Translations under genes and position numbers: made by a program
Shown here: positions 10,225-21,648 of the stretch, one piece after another
Position numbering within the stretch: the stretch's first letter is position 1
Layout: the number at the start of each line of letters is the position of its first letter
The notes under the pieces: generated by a model
Seen by the model: only the letters and a program-made list of their open reading frames with translations
Database searches by the model: none
What the model was told of the DNA's origin: nothing
DNA from: Neoceratodus forsteri
Lineage: Eukaryota > Chordata > Ceratodontiformes > Ceratodontidae
Assembly: GCA_016271365.2 (NCBI GenBank)
Contig: CM057458.1
Location: 201,410,501 to 201,474,500 of the forward strand
DNA length: 64,000 nt
Direction of reading: 5' to 3'

Positions 10225-12060
10225 CTTAATACATAATCCCTACTTGCTTTTCCTTCGTTCAGTTACATACTGGAATATTTCTTATCTCCCCTTTTGGCCT
10301 CCCTCGCTATTTTCTCTACTATATTCACTTTAGCTCTCCAGATTATTTTCCCCACTTCCTTTAACTTCTCCTTGTAAACTTCCATATCCACCATCCCCTG
10401 TGAATCTTTATAGGTTCTGAACACATTCTTTTTCTTCCCTGACTGCTGTCCTCACCTCTGTTGTAAACCATAGTGGTTTCCTCCCCTTTTTACATTTGCT
10501 CACCCTCTTGGTGCATTGCTCTGTCGCCAACAGAATTCCCCTCTTTATTGCTCCCCCTAATTCTTCCACTCCCTCTAGGTTCTCTTTCCCTACTAGTTCC
10601 TTTTTCTAAAATCCACTTTCCTGAAGTCCAGAATCCTAGTGGTAGACCTATTCTTATCCAGCCCAGTCCAAAGCCTAAATCTTACCATCCTGTGGCCACT
10701 GTCTCTCAGATTTTCTCTGACCTCAACCTCCTCTACACTATCCCCATTGGTCATTACCAAGTCTAGTATGGCCTCTCCCCAGTCAGTTCCTTGACAAGCT
10801 GTTGAATAAATGCCTCCTGTGCTGGCTCCAATAGCTCCCTGTTCCTTACAGAAGTTGCTGCTGGGATCTCCCAGTTCACATAAGGAAGATTTAGATTCCC
10901 TACCACTAGAACTTCTCCTTTGCTGGCCATATTTTGTATTTCCCTAGCAAGCTCCCTATCAACCTCCTCTCCCTGGTTTTGTGGTCTGTATGCCACCCCT
11001 ATACTTACTATCTCCCCAGTCCTCTTAGTTATCATGACCGAGAGGATCTCAGCTGAGCTCTGTCCTTCCCCACTCATTCTTGCTTTTACCCCTTTCCTTA
11101 TGTATAGGGTGACCACACCTCCCTTTTTCCCTCTCCTGCCCCTCCTATATAGACTATACCCTGTTAGTTCGTCTTTCCATCTGTGGTTATCAGTCCACCA
11201 CATCCCCATTACTGCTATCAGGTTTGGATCTTGTGCCCCCACCACTACCTCCAGGTCCCCCATCTTATTCCCCAGACTCCTAGTATTTGCCAGCAGACCC
11301 TTCCATCTGTACCCTTCTCCTCCATTCCCCTTCCTTCTGTTGTTCCCTGACCCCATTTGTGGGGGAATGTGAGATAGGCAAGTCCCACTACTATAGCTAC
11401 TTTCTCTAGTCCACCCGTTTCATAATCCCCCTTCTTAGTTTAAATCATTCCCTAGTGTTTTATCTATGTACCCCTGCAGTTTCCCATTACCAATCTAGCT
11501 CCCTCATCCTCTAAATGTAGCTTGTCCCTTGCATTAAGGTGTACATCTACCCACATGTCCCCCCAATTCCCCTATGCATGTGTATCCCTCCTTTCCTTCT
11601 ACACCACTGCCTTAGCCAGTGATTAAAATCTCTAGTTCTTAGCTGTCTGGCTGTACTTGCAGTGTACTGGAAGGACTTCATAAAAAGCCAGGGAACTAAC
11701 TATCCCCTTACACCCCTTGTTTAACTCTCTGAATCTCTTTTGTATCTCTTCCCCTCATCCCCTGCCAGGTCATTTGTTCTGAGATGAAGGAATAGGTGTG
11801 GTTTACCTCCAATTAACACCACATAACTTGTCCACCATGGAAAGGAGGATTGTCACTGGAAGGGATTGACTTGGTCCTTTAGCTTAGGACTCCCTCTCCC
11901 AACCCTAGTGACTACAAGAAACAGTGGCAGCTCTTATCCAAAGCCACAGGGCAGAGCATCAGCAGGACAGGGGTGGCAGCTGAGACTACCTCTCAAGGCC
12001 CCAGAGAGACACAGCAATGGATGGCAGCTGCTCTGAACCCGAGCCACAGGACAGACTAGG
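10225..12060 (-). mobile_element. CR1-type LINE remnant (endonuclease part, no RT)
   Basis: The minus-strand frame at 11356-10763 encodes an APE-type endonuclease of a CR1-like LINE: ANTRSLGNKMGDLEVVV, YRRGRRGKKGGVVTLYIRKG, VVGNLNLPYVNW. Downstream on the same strand (about 10760-10500) comes the AILDLV-type segment and a degenerate GHRMVRF block, the endonuclease C-terminus. Upstream (about 11850-11600) are traces of the SGNH esterase of ORF1 (HLRTNDLAG and FNHWLRQW). Reverse transcriptase and the 3' tail are absent. That is odd for an element that integrates from its 3' end, so a later deletion or a break in the flanking TA tracts is likely. Several frameshifts; not active. Confidence 0.85.
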
Positions 12061-12098
12061 ACGGTAGCTTCAGGAGTGGCTGAACAAAACAGAGGCTA

Positions 12099-12103
<5 letters not shown>

Positions 12104-12134
<31 letters not shown>
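12104..12134. repeat. (TA)n microsatellite
   Basis: A TA run ending in CACACA. Together with the tract at 10143 it flanks the LINE remnant, as if the LINE lay within one TA-rich site. Confidence 0.9.
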
Positions 12135-12141
<7 letters not shown>

Positions 12142-12150
12142 TTATATTCA

Positions 12151-12527
12151 TTGCAAAAAAACTCCATTAATGCATCAGTTAGGGTTCCTATTACAGCAAC
12201 AAAAGTATGGAAATTCAGTGTTAGAGAGTTCCCAATGCTACTACTCCACCCCCCGCCCTCCACACACCAATGAGCATCAGGGTGTGCCTTGGGGTCATCG
12301 GGCCTAACTCTCACCCCATTCCATGTGTAAGAAAGCTGAACTGGTATGGTATAGGAGAATAGCATGAAAGTTAGATCCAATGGCCCCAAGGCACACCCCA
12401 ATGCCTGTTGGTGTGGCGTGTGGAGGGTGGGGGGTGAGGCGGTAGGGTTGGGAACTCTAACACTGAATTTCCATACTTTTGTCACTGTACTAGAAACCCT
12501 AACTGATGCATTAATAGAGTTTTTTTG
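12151..12527. mobile_element. Palindromic MITE, copy A
   Basis: The two halves are inverted copies of each other. Left end: TTGCAAAAAAACTCCATTAA and TGCATCAGTTAGGG; right end: CCCTAACTGATGCATTAATA followed by GAGTTTTTTTG. Inner blocks also pair, for example GGTGTGCCTTGGGGTCATCG with its complement near 12388. The same termini are found at 54163-56133, 58651-59012 and 62646. The whole element can fold on itself. No coding capacity. Confidence 0.85.
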
Positions 12528-12529
12528 TG

Positions 12530-13110
12530 GTGGGCTCAGGGGTAGGTTATGAACACAAATGAGGGTGGGTTTTGTTCAGGAGGCTTCATTCTATTGAGGC
12601 ATGGCAGTGGTTTTATTTTGTTACACCTAAAAGTCAACTTTCACTATTTTTTATTCTTTGATCATAAGGCAGCAATTTCTTTAATCACCAGGCTGCAAAT
12701 TCTTTGATCGCGAGGTTCTTTGATCGCGTTCCTGCAACGCAGGGTAGGGACATGGTGGCCCTTTTAAAAGTTAATTTCTCAGCTCAGGGGTGGCCTAAGA
12801 ATTCAAATGAGGGTGAGTTTTGTTCAGCGGGGCTTGTTCTATTGAGGCATGGTGGTGGATTCAAGTTATTGTGGCTAGAAGTTGATTCTGACCATTTTTT
12901 ATTCTTTGATTATGACTCAGAAAATTCTTTGATCACTAGCCTGCAAATTCTTTTATCATGAGATTCTTTGATCACCATCTTTGATCACAAGGGAGGGACA
13001 AGATGGCCAGATGTTATAATGGTATAAATAGGTAAATGTTTACATTCTTTAATTTTAAATATCTTGGATATGGTTTTGTGTTTTACTTGATATTTGGAGG
13101 GTGTTTACAC
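12530..13110. repeat. TTTGATC-motif satellite-like block
   Basis: It carries repeated words of the type GCAAATTCTTTGATCGCGAG (about 12698) and ATTCTTTGATCACTAG, in two units of about 250 bases. Each unit also has a CAGGGGTGG...AAATGAGGGTG...TTGTTCAG...TATTGAGGCATGG segment (about 12536-12610 and 12785-12855). The same unit recurs at 56570-57540, and the reverse complement of the core motif is at 25290-26450. Non-coding. Confidence 0.75.
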
Positions 13111-13765
13111 CATGTTCTGTAGATGTGAATTATGGTGTTTATGTGTTGGAGAAAAAAATTTTTGTGGAGATATTGTATTGCATATTGCCTGTTCTGCATT
13201 CAGCATTTTCTACTGCGTTAGTGGGTTGAAATTAGTATGGTACCTGTTCTTGCTGGTGTCAATGTAGGTTTTACTTGTCAGGTGTATTTAGCTGATGTAA
13301 CTTTCATCTGTACTCTGACAGTCTTGTGGATCATGATTTGTGAGCCACCACCTGCGACATGGTCAGATCATCCCTGTTGTTACCACACTGGGCATTATGC
13401 ATGATCCTGCCTGATCTTCGTATTGTACAGTCCATGCCTCCTTGTACAGTGATGGATCTGCAGGGCTACTCACACCAAGTACATGGTGATGTGTATGTTA
13501 AATGTCCCACAGGGCTGCCGACACCCTGAGCACCCCCAAATTCAACGTTGATGAAGGCCTCGCAGGGTGGTGCTGTCATCACTCGACCTGTGCAATGGCC
13601 GAGTCAATAGCAAGAAATGCAGTAAATAACATGACAAAGCGTGGTAGTCTAGTGGTCCCCCTCTCATCACACAGTCATGCCAGCACTTCAGCACCCCCTC
13701 CCACACCTGGTCCCAGCTGATGACTGACACAATGAACTCTCACCTCCACGGCGAGCTGCTGAATG
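13111..13765. other. Non-coding stretch
   Basis: No supported gene. The frame at 13502-13720 has no recognisable domain. Confidence 0.4.
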
Positions 13766-13846
13766 ACTTATGTAGGAGTGCTACTGTAAAATGTACCAAG
13801 ATATTTATTTCTGAGCACATTTTTACAGTTGCAGTCCTACATAAGT
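13766..13846. repeat. Short foldback MITE
   Basis: Near-perfect 29-base inverted arms, ACTTATGTAGGAGTGCTACT... at 13766-13794 against ...GTCCTACATAAGT at 13817-13846, enclose a 22-base AT-rich loop. Confidence 0.75.
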
Positions 13847-14159
13847 GAGTTGGAGGCTGGGCATGAAGGTGAGAGGTGGGCTGTTACACTTGCTAGCTGC
13901 AGATGGGTGACTGTGTGGTGGGAGGACTGGCACGGATGCCTGGGGTTGGGGGGCCAGTATAATAGCAGGTGTTGTTAGGTTATTTGTTGCATTTTTGGCC
14001 TGTGAGTCGAGGATTGAGAGACAGGTGGGGGGAAGAGAGTGGCACTCTGAGGGCATTTTATAATGGGGGATTTAGGGTTCTGGGGGTATGGGTAGCTCTT
14101 TGTGGCAGTCATTGTAGGTTTGGGGCAGGGGGGTGGGTAGCCCTGTAGGGCTCTTTGTG

Positions 14160-14460
14160 TAGATGTGGGGGTGGCACTTGATGTGGGTTGCCATGTGGGA
14201 CACCTATTTGAGGCTAGCTTGGCATGGGGGGCATTTTCAATATGCATTGTGACATGCAATCAGGTATGCTGAACTCTGGGTGCACGTGGCAAGTATGTCT
14301 CAACCTGGAACACAGATTGCAAGTCCCCCCATGACAAGCTAGCCTCAATAGCCACTGCACACAGCCACAAGACACGATGCAGATTGCAAGTGCTCCCCAT
14401 GCCAAGCTCGACTCACTAGGTGCCTCACACAGCAACTCACATCAATTGCCACCCCACGTG
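14160..14460. repeat. Nested inverted repeat
   Basis: Outer arms: GGTGGCACTTGATGTGGGTTG (about 14170) against CAACTCACATCAATTGCCACC (about 14422). Inner arms: AGGCTAGCTTGGCATGGGGG (about 14211) against CCCCCATGACAAGCTAGCCT (about 14324), with a diverged second copy of the inner right arm at about 14390. Probably a foldback transposon with a duplicated inner arm. The minus-strand frames at 13823-14435 lie partly across it and have no recognisable domain. Confidence 0.6.
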
Positions 14461-14939
14461 TATCACCATTGACACCTATTTAAGACAAGTTATTAGAATA
14501 GAATTAGACTTTTACCTAATTTATGCTTTTATGCCATTTAGTTATTGACTGCATGTGCACATGAGACAGTGATAAACATTTAGTGGTTCTCATGAGCATA
14601 TTCATACATTTTTTAATAGCAGACCCACATGTGTAGATTATGCCAACAGTGTTAAAGTAGGTGACAATATTTTACATGTGATTAGACAGTTTTAGTTTGA
14701 TGTCAACAGAGACATTATGTTTTATTTATACTTATGTATTTATTGTGTATTAGTAAAATTACAGACATTTTTACATTTTGAATTTGAGTATTACTGATGT
14801 TACATATCTTTTAATACTATTTTTTTTTACTAGCAGTTATTTATTTCAAAGTGGACCAAGTAATATCAAGAAGTAAAAGACAGATGAAAGCAACTAAAGA
14901 ATTTCCAAGTGCAAGGTGTTACATCTTGGGTGGGGAAAC
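14461..14939. other. AT-rich non-coding stretch
   Basis: No gene or clear repeat is seen; the sequence is AT-rich and low in complexity. Confidence 0.4.
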
Positions 14940-15735
14940 CCTAAACACAGGTACACCCTGGGAGGGGAGGCGCTGGAGGCCTAAACAGGGGTAAAAGACA
15001 TAGGGGTCATGGTGGATGCATGTATGAATAACTCTGAGCAGTGCAGGAGAGCAGCTAGCAAGGCAAACAGGATGTTGGGATGCATCATAAGGGGTATCAC
15101 CTCTAGGAGCAGGGAAGTGATTCTGCCGCTGTACAATGGACTGGTTAGCCCACACCTTGAGTACTGTGTACAGTACTGGAGACCACACTTGAAGAGGGAC
15201 ATACAGCTCCCAGAGAGGGTACAGAGGAGGGCAACTAAGATGATACAAGGACTAGGGGATTTGACGTATGAGGACAGACTTGAGGAGCTCTGCCTGTTTT
15301 CATTAGAGGAGAGGAGAGACAGGGGGGGGACATGATTGAGGTGTTCAAGTACCTCAAGGGAATAAATAGGGTAAACATGGAGGGGATCTTTAGACTAAAG
15401 CAGGGAGGTATCCCCAGGGGGCATGGCTTGAAGTTGGAAGGTGGAAGAGTGAGGGGGAAAAGAGGAGGAGGTTTTTCACTGAGAGGGTGGTGGACCCTTG
15501 GAATGCACTGCCTGGTGAGCTGGTTCAGAGATCCACAGTGAAGGGCTTCAAGAGAGGGTGGGACAGACACAGAAAGTGGAAGTATCAGATGATGGCCTGG
15601 CCCAGGGGGGTGGGGATGGATGATAGGGGTTTCTGGAACACAAGGGGAGGAGGGCCTCAGCACCCAACTAGGGGATCTGAGGTTCGAGCAGACTCGATAG
15701 ACTGTAAGGCCTAATCTGCTGGCAATTAGTATGTT
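14940..15735 (+). mobile_element. CR1-type LINE, 5'-truncated 3' end
   Basis: Frames at 15009-15335, 15332-15541 and 15487-15714 encode the C-terminal part of a CR1-like ORF2: NRMLGCIIRGITSRSREVIL, PHLEYCVQYWRPHLKRDIQL, RRATKMIQGLGDLTYEDRLE, MIEVFKYLKGINRV, and VDPWNALPGELVQ. The element ends in an 8-bp tail repeat (TTAGTATG, about three units), as CR1 elements do, but with a different unit from the TTTCTATG tails of the copies ending at 32215 and 46512, so it is another subfamily. The reverse-transcriptase core is absent. Two frameshifts. Confidence 0.9.
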
Positions 15736-17299
15736 AGTATGTTAGTATTTAACAATATCATGGTGTGGTGAGGCTACTCATTTCACAGCCATTTTTTAAC
15801 TGATGCTGAAAAGGTTGGTCCATCTGCAAATCAGTTTTTTTTAAAACTATTTATCATTTGTGGAACTCCAAAATATGGACGATCCTGTTAAAGCAAGATC
15901 ACACCAATTGTTTGCATTGTGGAGCAGAAGTACACAATCATTGTTTACATTTTCTGTTGAATTTTCAGTTGTACACATCTGTACAGATATATAGAAATGT
16001 GTTGTACAGTGGAAATAGGCCAGATAATCAGATGTATACATCCCTATAATCAGCTGTGAGCAATATAAACAGTAGCACTTAATGCAATGCAACAACATTA
16101 CATGCAAGGATACAGCAGTTTTGGCACAGCTAATGAATGAATGCATGCAATTTTTCTGTGTTTTTTTAAACAAACAGAAATACCTCAGAGTCTAGCTAAG
16201 CAATATACATTAAATTTGAAGTTCAGCATTATATACCTATATACAAGTTTGTGTCACATTTTTTGGTAGAGTTTGTCATATTCAGTGTTGAGAGTGTAGT
16301 CTAAGAACAGTGACAGATAATTCTGTCAGATAGTGTTCAAGAAATGCAATTCAGTGCTAGCAGGTGACATCATAATGTAGGAAGTCATGCTGTTAATGTG
16401 AGTGTAATAACTACATCTGCCAAGACATAACTCACTAACTGACATGAGTGTAATATCCAGCACCTTTGAGTCTGCTTGGATTTGGCAGAAGTCAGTTCAG
16501 TGAGTATCATAGTCAAGGTCAAGAATGTAGACGACAACAGGGAAAGGAGTGAGAACTTAACCTGATGTGTATTGTACAAACAAATATAGTTCTCAACACA
16601 ATATGTGGAGAACAGTGATTGCAACTCTGATAAGCGTGTTAGTAGATTACTGAGTTTGTCATCATCATGTAAGATTGTACTGTAAAACAACTGAATACAC
16701 AGTAATGTGTGCTAAGACATACAGACTTAACAGAGGCATCTGCAAAGAGACATGACTCACTGACTGTCTAATGATTACAGCTCAACACCCTCAAGTCTAC
16801 TTGAGCAGTAACACTGCAGTTTTTGTAGTGAATACATCAAAGTTGCAAATGCTCAATATCACAATACAAATAATTTTTGACAACTGTATTGCAATAAATG
16901 ATGAAAACAGTATTGTTTTGCATCCAACGTATGAGCATGACAGTGTGATAAACAATTGTTTACTACAGTCTGTTACATTGGTGTACTGTTGTGGTTGTCT
17001 TCTACAATGGCAGAGAAATCAGAGCAATTAACATGGGCTGTGGTGATAGTGTACAACAAGTAGAACACATAGATCACCATGAGTGGTTTTACACACCAGT
17101 AGCTTTAGATGAAAGGTGTTACTTCTTCTATTAAAGAAAAATACATATGTACATTGGTGGAAAGAAAATAGTATCTGGATGGAATATACACACGGAATGT
17201 TATTGTTGCAAAGATGCTGGTTTAGTGAGGTGCTGTAATTAGATGGCATCACCCCTCCACATGTTGTGCAACATTGGTGCAATGGAGAATGATGACATA
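15736..17299. other. Non-coding stretch downstream of the Helitron coding region
   Basis: No protein domain is recognisable. Because it follows the 3' end of the minus-strand Helitron polyprotein, it may hold the 3' end of that element, but I could not place a CTRR terminus with a preceding hairpin with confidence. Confidence 0.4.
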
Positions 17300-17307
17300 T
17301 GCATCTT

Positions 17308-18030
17308 TCAGATGAACCTTTGCCAAGTGACATAGTGGCCAGAGTGAATGGATAGGCCGCTATGGAAGATAATTGCATTGGTGTCAAATTGAGTTCCTGA
17401 GAACATAGTTCTCCCAACAATGAAGTGAGAAATTGGTGTTGTGATTTTCATGCCTTGAGAGTTAAAACATTGCAATACAATCATTATGTATGAACTTGAA
17501 GATGTAACTCTCAGAGAGCAAACACAAGTACGACCACATCTTCTGCACAGCCAACCAGTTTCTGCATTTGCAAACAACTTACGGAACTTCACGGTTCTCT
17601 GTTCAGGAACATACACAGACAGCCAGAGCATGTCGTGAGTTGCTTGTGATTCTTTGTGGCCGCATGACAAACATGTGTACTTGCACACATAGTCAACTTT
17701 AAAGTGTTGAAGCAGATCAATGCCATCATCTGCTAAACTGTTTATCATTCCCATCATGAACTCTGTGACATCTTGTTGTGCATTGTCAGCAAACATTGAT
17801 TGTCCTGCATATTTTCCAAGAGTTAGTGGTAGAGAAGTCAAGCTTTGTAAACTGGGCAACTGCACTTGACTACCACTAACGACCCTTTTTAATGCTTCTG
17901 ACAGAGATGTCGACTGACTTGAGTTTAACACATCAGCAAACTCAGGGACGTGGAGAAGTGCTTGCATTGTAGCATTTGCATAGCAGTTTACTCGTGCTGT
18001 TGTCAAATTCTGGCAGTGAGTTAACCCCGA
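17308..18030 (-). pseudogene. USP-type (peptidase C19) deubiquitinase domain at the Helitron C-terminus
   Basis: A 232-residue frame has the boxes of a ubiquitin-specific protease in order. Cys box: VNCYANATMQALLHVPEF, with the nucleophile position at Cys8 and a GLTHCQN-like lead-in just upstream. QQD box: NAQQDVTEFMMG (residues 75-86). Zinc-ribbon pairs: CLSCGH (112-117) and CRRCGR (154-159). His box: HSGHYVTW (221-228). About 230 residues is short but near the minimum for compact USP folds; the final Asn/Asp box was not found, and the frame ends just after the His box. It lies directly after helicase motif VI in the same direction, joined by a linker of about 65 residues that needs one frameshift. 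USPs cleave ubiquitin from proteins; a role in protecting the transposition machinery is speculation. A separate host-gene fragment is the alternative. Confidence 0.8.
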
Positions 18031-18230
18031 TACATTTCTTCACAGGGGGAGATGCGAGTTGTTTATAGGAGAGAGTGCTCAGTAACTGAATGGTGAGGTG
18101 ATGACTGTGGAGTCTTAGTGTGCTTTCTTTTTAGTTTGCACCCTTCGTCCATTGGGATATCTGTTCCTGACGCATACCTGGGAACTGGTAACAAAGGAGC
18201 ATTTGGTTGGTACGATACATGTAATCTGTT

Positions 18231-19640
18231 TTACTCAACAATGCATTTTGTGGCAGCACGTATTTTACTTTCTGCTAGATTTACTATATGTAGTCCAGAC
18301 AACTGTCTGACACAAGACAAAGCAACATAAGACATCCCATTCTTGAATATACCAGTGCCGATATCTACAATGGCACTATCAAGGCTGAGCCCTTGTGACT
18401 TGTGTATGGACACTGCATAAGCAGCACACAATGGAAATTGTTTCCTTGTCACATGTATGTCTTTCACAAGCTCAAACTTGACTGTAACTCTGTCTATTGG
18501 TCGAGGAGTTTCACAGTTGTTAAACTTAACATCCACAAGCTCCACAGTTGTATTTTGCACATTGTACTGGAACTAATGGATGTACCCCATGGCTCCGTTC
18601 ACAAGACCTCGCTCCACATCTATGTTTCTGCAAAGCATGATACATGCATTTCTACACAGTGGTAGCACAGCTTCCAAGCCAGCAGTACGTGACACATCAC
18701 TTGTCAGCTCTGTGAGGTGCTCAACCATTTTTGATACCATTGTTCACGATAGAGTTATACCATCTATGGTATCTATGCATGTGAGAGTAACAATAGGTTG
18801 CTGTTTCTCTCTGCATCATGATCTCATTGAACTCTGCACACTGTTTAAGTCTTGGGAATAGACATACAACACATACCCCAGATTTCTGCATATCTGCAAA
18901 GATATCACAAGCATCCTGAATAGGAGCATTATTTCTAGTGATGATGCGCTGTCTTAGCATTTCAACATGAGTGGCTGACAATGCACCAATGTGAGCCTCA
19001 TCAAGTAATGCTTTGTAAGACATGTCACCTTGCTGTCTCATATTCTGTGAGAGTTCAACATACAAGAAGAACTCCCACAGATTGACTCCACCTATTCATC
19101 CAATTGTTTTCTTTGCCTCTTCAATGGAAAGAGTACAGAAAACATGTTTGCCATTTACAGGAGTCAGCTGCAGGAGATCTCCAAGAACAATAATATTCTT
19201 GTCACCAAATGGTATGTCATCATTGGTACCTAGTATCTCCTGTAAATGGAGGTGGACATATGTAAGGAGAACATTTGAAACCATGCTGAGCTCATCTATT
19301 ATCAGCAAATGCATCTTGTCAAATATTGACCTCAGTTCAGAGACAACGTCATATGACAATTTCCTGTAATCACCACTCTTGCTATGCTCAACTGGCAACA
19401 TGAATAAGCTATGAAGCATGATACCACCTATGTTATAAGCTGCCAAACCTGTAGGAGCAGCAACAATAACTGAGGTTGCAGAGTTAGTAAGGTCACACAC
19501 ACCTTTGCTTATAGTTTCAATCAAGAAACTTTTTCTAGTCCCAGCAGCACCACTAACAAACATCCTCACTGGTGTGTGCTCCTCACAAACACAGTGTCTG
19601 GTACTGTGCTGAATACCTTGTTGCACAGCATGTATCACAG
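18231..19640 (-). pseudogene. Helitron Pif1-like SF1 helicase domain
   Basis: Three frames (19638-19096, 19065-18721, 18560-18231) give ordered SF1B helicase motifs. Motif I: SGAAGTRKSFLIE (residues 29-41), a Walker A with Arg where Gly is usual. Motif Ia: APTGLAAYNIGG. Motif II: LIIDELSMVS. Motif III: VLGDLLQLTPVNG. Motif VI: AYAVSIHKSQGLSLD, followed by SYVALSCVRQLSGLHIV. In Helitrons this domain unwinds DNA 5'-3' during rolling-circle transposition and is fused to Rep; here it lies downstream of Rep in the same direction. The Walker A change and frameshifts mean it is inactive. Confidence 0.93.
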
Positions 19641-19845
19641 ACTAATACATGACTTTTTGGTGTGAGTTCAAGTTCTCAACAATGTCTGCAGATGACTCTG
19701 AGAACTGCATGCTTTGTTGCATTGTGCCCTCTACCTCTGATATTAGTACAGCTGGGTCATTAGGAGGAAGAGGGGCACCAAGAGTCCCTTCTCCTTCAAC
19801 ATCAACCATTTCCTGTGATGTTACTAGGGTGTCAACATCCAGAAC

Positions 19846-20430
19846 TTAATTTGCTTTCTCCAACTGATTTTTTTCCATTTCGAGTCTGTCAGTGTAAGTG
19901 TCAGAGACCTGACTCTTAAAGGTATCATAAGTTTCTATGAACTCTTGCTCATATGTGTCAGATAATCCTTTCAATTCAGATTCTGATCTTAAAGGCTTGA
20001 ACAGAAACAACAGAGCAAAATAGTAATGTTCTTTGCTTTCTGTTGTGCTCAAGCTGAGTTTGCAGTGGTCAATTAACAATGGTTTTTTCTTTTTCACATG
20101 TGAGCCATCAAACCTAGTGACTTTATATATGCTCTTCTCTGTGTCAGAAGGAACACCCCACTTGTAATAATACCATTGAGCAACTTCAAAGAGACAGAGA
20201 TCGTCCATAGCACTGTGGCGCTGTGGATAGTAGTTGTCAATTAAGTTGCTCTTGAGAATATTTGTGGTTGTTGGTCTTGTAGCAGCCAGATCCTCAATAT
20301 CTTTATGGCTCTTAAGGATGCGACACCTGTTCTGCTTGCAGTTCACATTGAAGAAACGAATGGAGTCTGACTTGCCATATAGACATACACCTGTAGGTCA
20401 GTCACTAACTTCATAAGCTCCACACTCACA
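19846..20430 (-). pseudogene. Helitron linker between Rep and helicase
   Basis: A 166-residue frame (20346-19846) lies between Rep and helicase. It contains CLFEVAQWYYYKWG and YFALLFLFKPLRSESEL, resembling the poorly conserved linker found in Helitron polyproteins. No catalytic motif is visible. It ends in a charged, coiled-coil-like stretch (TDRLEMEKNQLEKAN). Confidence 0.75.
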
Positions 20431-21439
20431 GTGTGAGAGATTCTTAAGTCCCAGTGACCATAGCCTAGAAGACATTGACCTGTCACAGTTAGACAAGTCT
20501 TCTCACATTTCTTGTAGGTTTGTCTGCTCATTCTTAGTGATGTATGATGTGACATACCTCACGAGAGCCATGAATTATCAGCAACAAACTGAACATCAAT
20601 GTTTGCCTGCCACATCAACAGAAGAGAAGGGCTATAGTCATTGATATAGACTTCCGATTCTCTGCGAGGTAGTTCATACACTCGCTTTGTTGATTTTGCC
20701 TTCAAGTGGTGTCATGTGGCAGAAAAGACATCATTGAGACAAGCATCCAGGCAAGCTTGTCTTGGGAAACCAAAATGGCATTGAGTGTACCATTGTGTCT
20801 TGTTCTTAACTTTCCTACAGCAGTACTTGCCGCACAGGTTTCAATGGAATTTCTGAACCAGTTCCCACAGTGTTGCACTGTCATACTTGTGTGGAATCTG
20901 ACATGTGACATACTTCAATATGAAGCTTAGAATGTCACTTGTCTCATTGTCGCAATACGTGGGGCATCTTTTATCCACAGCAACATATGTATGTGTGGAG
21001 CACCACGAGCTTGGTACTCAACCCTCCAGAAGTAGTGCTCAACAATGCCAAGAGGAGGATTTGTCTTAGACAGTATGAACTTTAAAAGAACGTGGAACCG
21101 GTTGTGGAAGTAATGTGAAACAGTTAGTGGATCAAGTGAACATAGTTTGTTCAGAGTCATAGTTTGTATGTTCTCAACATCAGAGTTTGCCCATCTGAGA
21201 AGATCAAGCAGATCATCCCAATAATATTCAGCACAACTCAGTGTTACAAACCATGTTGCTGGTCCAAAATCTCTCAGCATGCACATCACCTCAGAGTGTC
21301 GTCTGTACCAATATCCCTTTGTACCACACATGCTAGGCAAAATGGAAGAAAGACTGACTTGCAGTGTTTCATCTTTGCTCTGCAACTTGTGTAGTAACTG
21401 TGCAGCTGTCATATTGGTGAACTCTGTACCAAGTCTCAA
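20430..21439 (-). pseudogene. Helitron Rep nuclease (HUH and Y2 motifs)
   Basis: The frame at 21439-20927 includes the Helitron-like N-terminal block GTKGYWYRRHSEVMCMLRDF and FVTLSCAEYYWDDLL, then EYQARGAPHIHMLLW, where HIH (20987-20995) is the metal-binding HUH motif. In other frames downstream come YELPRRESEVYINDY, LMWQANIDVQFVADNSW and then RYVTSYITKNEQ, whose two tyrosines (about 20542-20556) are the Y2 catalytic pair. Rep nicks and joins single-stranded DNA in rolling-circle transposition. All catalytic residues I could check are present, but frameshifts lie between the motifs, so no active protein is expected. Confidence 0.93.
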
Positions 21440-21648
21440 TGTATGAGCAATACTAGCAGATAGGACACTAAGTTCACTTTTTCAAAGAAGGTGGAAGAGA
21501 TATGCAATGTTTCTTTAAACTTGCCATCCTTATGTAGAACTCTTGAGACCCTATAGTCAGCTCCTTGAACACAAAGTTCTCGTTCATCTAATTGACCACC
21601 TGAGACAAGTGGAAACAGATCAGAAAAACAATGAGCTTCTAGAGTAGC

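Noticed and set aside
10030..10236. Tyr-Ile repeat peptides here and at 12076 and 59008
   Set aside because: Translation of (TA)n tracts.
17308..18030. USP piece taken as an exon of a host deubiquitinase gene
   Set aside because: No introns or splice sites surround it, it follows the helicase in the same direction with a short linker, and it is as decayed as the Helitron. Not fully excluded.
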